From NCBI GenBank assembly GCA_902497035.1, contig CABVDL010000048.1, forward strand, positions 1-19,126: 19,126 bases of DNA. Direction: 5' to 3'. Position numbers and translations under genes: made by a program. Under the pieces are notes generated by a model that saw only the letters and a program-made list of their open reading frames with translations, was not told the DNA's origin and made no database searches. The stretch comes from an uncultured Prevotella sp. GTDB taxonomy: Bacteria > Bacteroidota > Bacteroidia > Bacteroidales > Bacteroidaceae. Below are positions 16,096-19,126 of the stretch, one piece after another. Every line of letters begins with the position of its first letter. Position 1 is the first letter of the stretch.

Positions 16096-16141
16096 CCGTG
16101 ACACCGCCGCCCCGCCATCACGGTAGGGCCTGTCCAGGCCC
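16096..16141 (+). other. GC-rich hairpins between glycosidase and kinase genes
   Basis: CCGTGA (16096-16101) with TCACGG (16118-16123) and GGGCCTG (16126-16132) with CAGGCCC (16135-16141) are inverted repeats in the 90-bp gap. No T-run follows, so a terminator is not supported; they could stabilise transcript ends or be fossils of a repeat. No TAnnTTTG box is seen before the kinase gene. Confidence 0.35.
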
Positions 16142-16179
16142 CGCCCTGTTACCTGAAACTAATTAATGACCTGTATAAC

Positions 16180-17004
16180 ATGACTACACTTACTATTGAT
16201 TTAGGAGGAACCAACATAAGGGCCGCCCGCATCACCGACGGTGAGATGGAGCGGCACGCCGCCGTCTCATGCCACGCCGACGGCAGTGAGCAGGACGTGC
16301 TTGACCAGCTCTACGCGCTCATTGACCAGCTGCTCGACCACCGCGTGGAGCGTATCGGCATAGGCGTGCCGTCGGTGGTCGACTTCACGCGCGGCATCGT
16401 CTACGACGTGCAGAATATTCCCTCGTGGAAGGAAGTCAGGCTGAAGGAACTCATCGAGAGGCGCTACCGCCTGGAGACACGTGTCGACAATGATGTCAAC
16501 TGCTATGTACTGGGCGAGAAATACTTTGGCAGCGCGCGAGCGTTCAGCGACATCGTGGGCATCACTCTCGGTACGGGCATAGGTGCCGGCATCATCATCA
16601 ACGGCGCCATCTACCGCGGCCATGACACCGGTGCGGGTGAGATAGGCTGCCTGCCCTACCGCGACGGCATCTATGAGCAATACTGCTCCGGCATGTGGAT
16701 GAGGCGGCTCGGCCTCGACGGCGAGCTGCTCTCCCGGCAGGCCGCAGCGGGCGACGAGACGGCCCTCGCCGTGTGGCGCCGCTTCGGCCACCATCTCGGC
16801 AAAGTCATGCAGGCGGTTCTGCTCGCCTACAATCCCGAGGCCATCATCATCGGCGGGGGCATAGCTAAAGGCGCGCCCTATTTCGAGGCGTCCATGCGAC
16901 GGTCGATGGCCGACGACTTTCCTTATCCGCGTGAGATAGAACACACGAGGGTGCTGTTCTCCTCGCTGGAGAACGGCAATCTCTTAGGAGCCTCAAAACT
17001 ATGA
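16180..17004 (+). CDS. ROK family sugar kinase
   Basis: A 274-residue cytoplasmic kinase, with no HTH domain, so an enzyme rather than a ROK repressor. Seen: the N-terminal phosphate-binding loop IDLGGTNIRAA (6-16), IGIGVPSVVD (59-68), VDNDVNC with the likely catalytic base D105, GTGIGAGIIING (131-142), and IIIGGGIAKG (222-231). The usual ROK zinc motif is missing: GEIGC replaces GExGH (C157 instead of histidine), and the CxCGxxGC cluster is absent, the stretch reading RDGIYEQYCSG. It likely phosphorylates the hexose released by the glycosidase (glucokinase-like), with the exact sugar unknown. It overlaps the regulator gene by 4 bp (ATGA), showing close coupling. Confidence 0.9.
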   Translation: MTTLTIDLGGTNIRAARITDGEMERHAAVSCHADGSEQDVLDQLYALIDQLLDHRVERIGIGVPSVVDFTRGIVYDVQNIPSWKEVRLKELIERRYRLETRVDNDVNCYVLGEKYFGSARAFSDIVGITLGTGIGAGIIINGAIYRGHDTGAGEIGCLPYRDGIYEQYCSGMWMRRLGLDGELLSRQAAAGDETALAVWRRFGHHLGKVMQAVLLAYNPEAIIIGGGIAKGAPYFEASMRRSMADDFPYPREIEHTRVLFSSLENGNLLGASKL

Positions 17005-18152
17005 TACGCCTCATTCTCCTCACCGACTTCACCGAGCAATACGCCTCGCAGCTGCTGCGCGGCATTCTCAAGTACTCGCAGCGGACCTCGCCGTGGGTCA
17101 TCTGCAAGATGCCGCCCGAATTCAAGCGCGTCAAGGGAATAAACGGGGTCGTCAAATGGGCCAGGGCCTGGAAGGCCGATGCGGTAATCGGACAGTTTGA
17201 GGCCGGCGACGACCTCACGCTGTTCCATCGCCACGGCATTGTCACCATCGCGCAGGACTACAAGGAGCGGTTCAAGGACATCCCCAATATCACGAGCGAC
17301 TACGATGCCGCCGGACGGAAAGCCGCGGAGTTCTATATGAACAAGGGCTTCCGGTCGTTCGCGTTCTACGGCTATCGCAACGTGGTGTGGAGTGACGAGC
17401 GGCTTCGCGGCTTCCGCGCGGCACTCAAGGAACACGGACTCGAGCGGCAGTTGAGCACCTGCTGTGTGCAGAACCTCGACGAGCTGTGGTACTACCACAG
17501 TGAGCCGCTCACCAAGTGGCTGCTCAGTCTGCCCAAGCCAACGGCGCTCTTCGCGGCCGACGACAATATGGCCATGAAGATTGTCGAGCAGTGCCACGTG
17601 CTTGACATCAAAATTCCACAGGACCTTTCGGTGCTGGGTGTCGACAACGACGAGATTGCCTGCCAATTGTGCTTTCCCAAGCTGTCGAGCATACAGTTGG
17701 ACGTGCAGCGCGCCGGCTTTGAGACCGCGCAGATGATAGAGCAGATGAGGAATGACCCCGGCAACAGGGGCCACGACATCAACGTGCAGCTCATCGGGGT
17801 CATGGAGCGCAACTCGACCGACTTCTTTGCCGCCAAGGACCCCAATATCCAGAGGGCGCTCAACTATATCTATTTCAACCTGAACAGCATCCGTAGCGTG
17901 AACGATGTGGTCAGGCAGCTGCCGCTGTCGCGCCGCCTCTTCGAGATACGCTTCCGCGAGGAGATGCAGACCACGCCGCTGGTCTATATCACACGGCTGC
18001 GCATGAACCGCTTCGCACAGCTGCTGCTCTCTACCAACGAGCCGATTGAGAGCCTCTGCGAGCGCATGAGCCTCAACATCAAGAATCTCTCGAGACAGTT
18101 TAGGCAGTACAAGGGAATGACCCCCTTTGAATATAGAAACAAATACAAATGA
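17001..18152 (+). CDS. XylR-type transcriptional regulator (sugar-binding domain plus AraC HTH)
   Basis: A 383-residue cytoplasmic transcription factor. The N-terminal ~275 residues form a periplasmic-binding-protein-like (LacI/XylR type) effector domain: MIRLILLTDF, KGFRSFAFYGY, TALFAADDNMAMK, LSVLGVDNDEIACQLCFPKLSSIQLD. The last ~100 form an AraC-family DNA-binding domain with two helix-turn-helix segments (SVNDVVRQLPLSRRLFEIRFREE and IESLCERMSLNIKNLSRQFRQYKGMTPFEYR). It probably senses a sugar from the locus and controls the locus promoters. The start ATG overlaps the kinase stop. The last 22 bp are tandemly repeated just after the stop. Its target operator could not be identified. Confidence 0.93.
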   Translation: MIRLILLTDFTEQYASQLLRGILKYSQRTSPWVICKMPPEFKRVKGINGVVKWARAWKADAVIGQFEAGDDLTLFHRHGIVTIAQDYKERFKDIPNITSDYDAAGRKAAEFYMNKGFRSFAFYGYRNVVWSDERLRGFRAALKEHGLERQLSTCCVQNLDELWYYHSEPLTKWLLSLPKPTALFAADDNMAMKIVEQCHVLDIKIPQDLSVLGVDNDEIACQLCFPKLSSIQLDVQRAGFETAQMIEQMRNDPGNRGHDINVQLIGVMERNSTDFFAAKDPNIQRALNYIYFNLNSIRSVNDVVRQLPLSRRLFEIRFREEMQTTPLVYITRLRMNRFAQLLLSTNEPIESLCERMSLNIKNLSRQFRQYKGMTPFEYRNKYK

Positions 18153-18173
18153 ATACAGAAACAATTACAAATA
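18130..18173 (+). repeat. 22-bp tandem duplication across the regulator stop codon
   Basis: Units 18130-18151 and 18152-18173 match at 19 of 22 positions. The first covers the end of the regulator gene (EYRNKYK, stop TGA); the second, in another frame, would read EYRNNYK and stop TAA. So the 3' end of the gene including its stop has been copied once, leaving a remnant in the 34-bp gap before the next gene. Confidence 0.8.
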
Positions 18174-18186
18174 ACTCAACTTACTG

Positions 18187-19041
18187 ATGAAAAGAATTCT
18201 CTTCATGCTCATGGCCGTGCTCATGGCCGCCGGCCTGCAGGCGCAACGCCTCTATGTGGCCACCTACAACATCCGTTACAACAATCCCGACGATGTCGCC
18301 GAGGGCAACGGCTGGAAGCAGCGCTGCCCTTACATCTGCGACTTGATCAACTTTGAGCAGCCCGCCATTTTCGGCGCCCAGGAGGTGCTTCACGACCAGC
18401 TCACCGACCTGGTGGCCGGTCTGCCACACTACCGCTATCTTGGTGTGGGCCGCGAGGACGGCAAGGAAAAGGGCGAGTATTCGGCCATCTTCTATCAGGC
18501 CGACCGCCTCACCGTGCTGCGTGACGGCCACTTCTGGCTGTCGCAGACACCCGACCGGCCGTCGATGGGGTGGGACGCCGCCTGCGTGCGCATCTGCACC
18601 TGGGGCCTGTTCCGCGACAACGAGACAAAGAAAAAGTTCTATTTCTTCAACTGCCACATGGACCACGTCGGTGTCGTAGCACGCCGCAACAGCGCCAAGA
18701 TGATTATCGACAGCATCAAGGCCTTTGCCGGCAACCTGCCGGTCGTGCTGACGGGTGACTTCAATGTCGACCAGCACGACGAAATCTACACCATCTTCTC
18801 AGAGTCGGGCATCCTCAAGGACGCCTACGCCAGCGCTGAGCAGCGTATGGCGCCCACCGGCACGTGGAATGACTTCTCGCAGGAACGCCGCAACGACAAC
18901 CGCATCGACCACGTATTCGTGTCGCCAGCCTTTGCCGTGGAACATTACGGCATCCTCACCAACAGCTACTGGCTCGGCAACACGCGTCGCAATCCTTCCG
19001 ACCACTATCCCGTCTTCGTGAAGCTCCTCTGGCAGAAGTAG
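18187..19041 (+). CDS. Second secreted EEP-fold hydrolase
   Basis: A 284-residue EEP-family enzyme with a signal peptide (about 1-20, ...AAGLQAQ), probably periplasmic. Active-site residues are complete: N28 (TYNIRYNN), E66 (GAQEVL), H157 and D159 (NCHMDH), D191 and N193 (LTGDFNV), D241 (RIDHVFV), D272/H273 (PSDHYPVF). Features such as DGHFWLSQTPDRPSMGWDAACVRICTWG fit the group of EEP proteins common in Bacteroidales carbohydrate loci. It is longer and differs from the first EEP at 11612, so the two are unlikely to be a recent duplication and may act on different phosphoesters. It follows the regulator by 34 bp and is the last gene in the window; no clear terminator follows. Confidence 0.88.
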   Translation: MKRILFMLMAVLMAAGLQAQRLYVATYNIRYNNPDDVAEGNGWKQRCPYICDLINFEQPAIFGAQEVLHDQLTDLVAGLPHYRYLGVGREDGKEKGEYSAIFYQADRLTVLRDGHFWLSQTPDRPSMGWDAACVRICTWGLFRDNETKKKFYFFNCHMDHVGVVARRNSAKMIIDSIKAFAGNLPVVLTGDFNVDQHDEIYTIFSESGILKDAYASAEQRMAPTGTWNDFSQERRNDNRIDHVFVSPAFAVEHYGILTNSYWLGNTRRNPSDHYPVFVKLLWQK

Positions 19042-19060
19042 CCAGGCTGTCATAGCATCC

Positions 19061-19087
19061 CGCGTCGTCATTTGACCCATATCGCAA
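19061..19087 (-). repeat. Inverted, diverged copy of the 5196-5245 repeat motif
   Basis: The complement of this 27-bp stretch begins TTGCGATATGG and then GTCAAATG, and agrees with 5211-5237 at 22 of 27 positions, including an unbroken 11-bp TTGCGATATGG. It lies in the noncoding end of the window, 20 bp before the 19-bp edge repeat. Confidence 0.6.
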
Positions 19088-19107
19088 GACCGTTTCCATT
19101 GGTATTA

Positions 19108-19126
19108 GTGTAGTGGCCGGCCTGGT
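19108..19126 (-). repeat. Right copy of the 19-bp window-edge inverted repeat
   Basis: Exact reverse complement of 25-43, reaching the last base of the window. The next bases outside the window would show whether the hairpin partner (GCCGGCCAC) is present as on the left. Apart from this and the motif at 19061, 19042-19126 holds nothing recognisable. Confidence 0.75.

Noticed and set aside
16096..16141. Terminator between glycosidase and kinase genes
   Set aside because: The hairpins are GC-rich but no U-tract follows, and the kinase gene has no clear promoter of its own, so continued transcription seems more likely.
16923..18164. Minus-strand open frame of 413 residues
   Set aside because: It is antisense to the XylR-type regulator and kinase end, both with clear family motifs, and has no recognisable domains.
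25..19126. Window as a composite transposon or integrative element
   Set aside because: Despite inverted edge repeats there is no transposase, integrase or mobilisation gene, and the content includes the essential argS gene.

Overview
The window looks like a chromosomal piece of a Bacteroidales bacterium, most likely a Prevotella-type member. It has a SusC/SusD pair, an XylR-type regulator fused to an AraC domain, lipoproteins with acidic residues after the lipid cysteine, and promoter boxes of the Bacteroidetes type (TTTG, about 20 bp, TAnnTTTG) instead of sigma70 boxes. The taxonomic call is inference from gene content and style; no rRNA or tRNA gene was seen.

Positions 1-222 hold a GC-rich hairpin and a 22-bp tandem duplication but no recognisable gene. 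Positions 223-5008 are housekeeping genes on the minus strand: argS, an RNase H and a YitT-family membrane protein form a tight leftward operon, followed by an alanine/glycine:cation symporter with its own likely promoter. Positions 5009-5440 are a 432-bp divergent intergenic region crowded with short tandem repeats. Rightward from there come a ferritin gene with a hairpin terminator and a DUF1893-family gene followed by two tandem terminators.

Positions 6604-19041 form a polysaccharide-utilisation-type locus, all on the plus strand. A well-formed promoter and a ~130-nt leader precede susC, susD, a secreted endonuclease/exonuclease/phosphatase-fold (EEP) enzyme and an unrecognised lipoprotein. 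A strong intrinsic terminator then separates this AT-richer block from a visibly GC-richer block: secreted alkaline phosphatase, an (alpha/alpha)6-barrel glycoside hydrolase of the GH63/GH37/MGH1 type, a ROK sugar kinase, the XylR-type regulator and a second secreted EEP enzyme. A phosphatase, two EEP (phosphodiesterase-type) enzymes, one exo-type glycosidase and a sugar kinase, together with an outer-membrane importer, suggest use of a phosphate- or phosphodiester-containing glycoconjugate, such as a glycosylated teichoic acid, phosphoglycan or glycophospholipid head group. This substrate assignment is inference.

The least explained DNA structure is the recurrence of 22-bp tandem duplications at separate places: the left edge, two sets upstream of ferritin, and the 3' end of the regulator gene, where the last codons and stop are copied. 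In addition, a 19-bp perfect inverted repeat sits at both window edges, and a diverged inverted copy of one 22-bp unit lies near the right edge.
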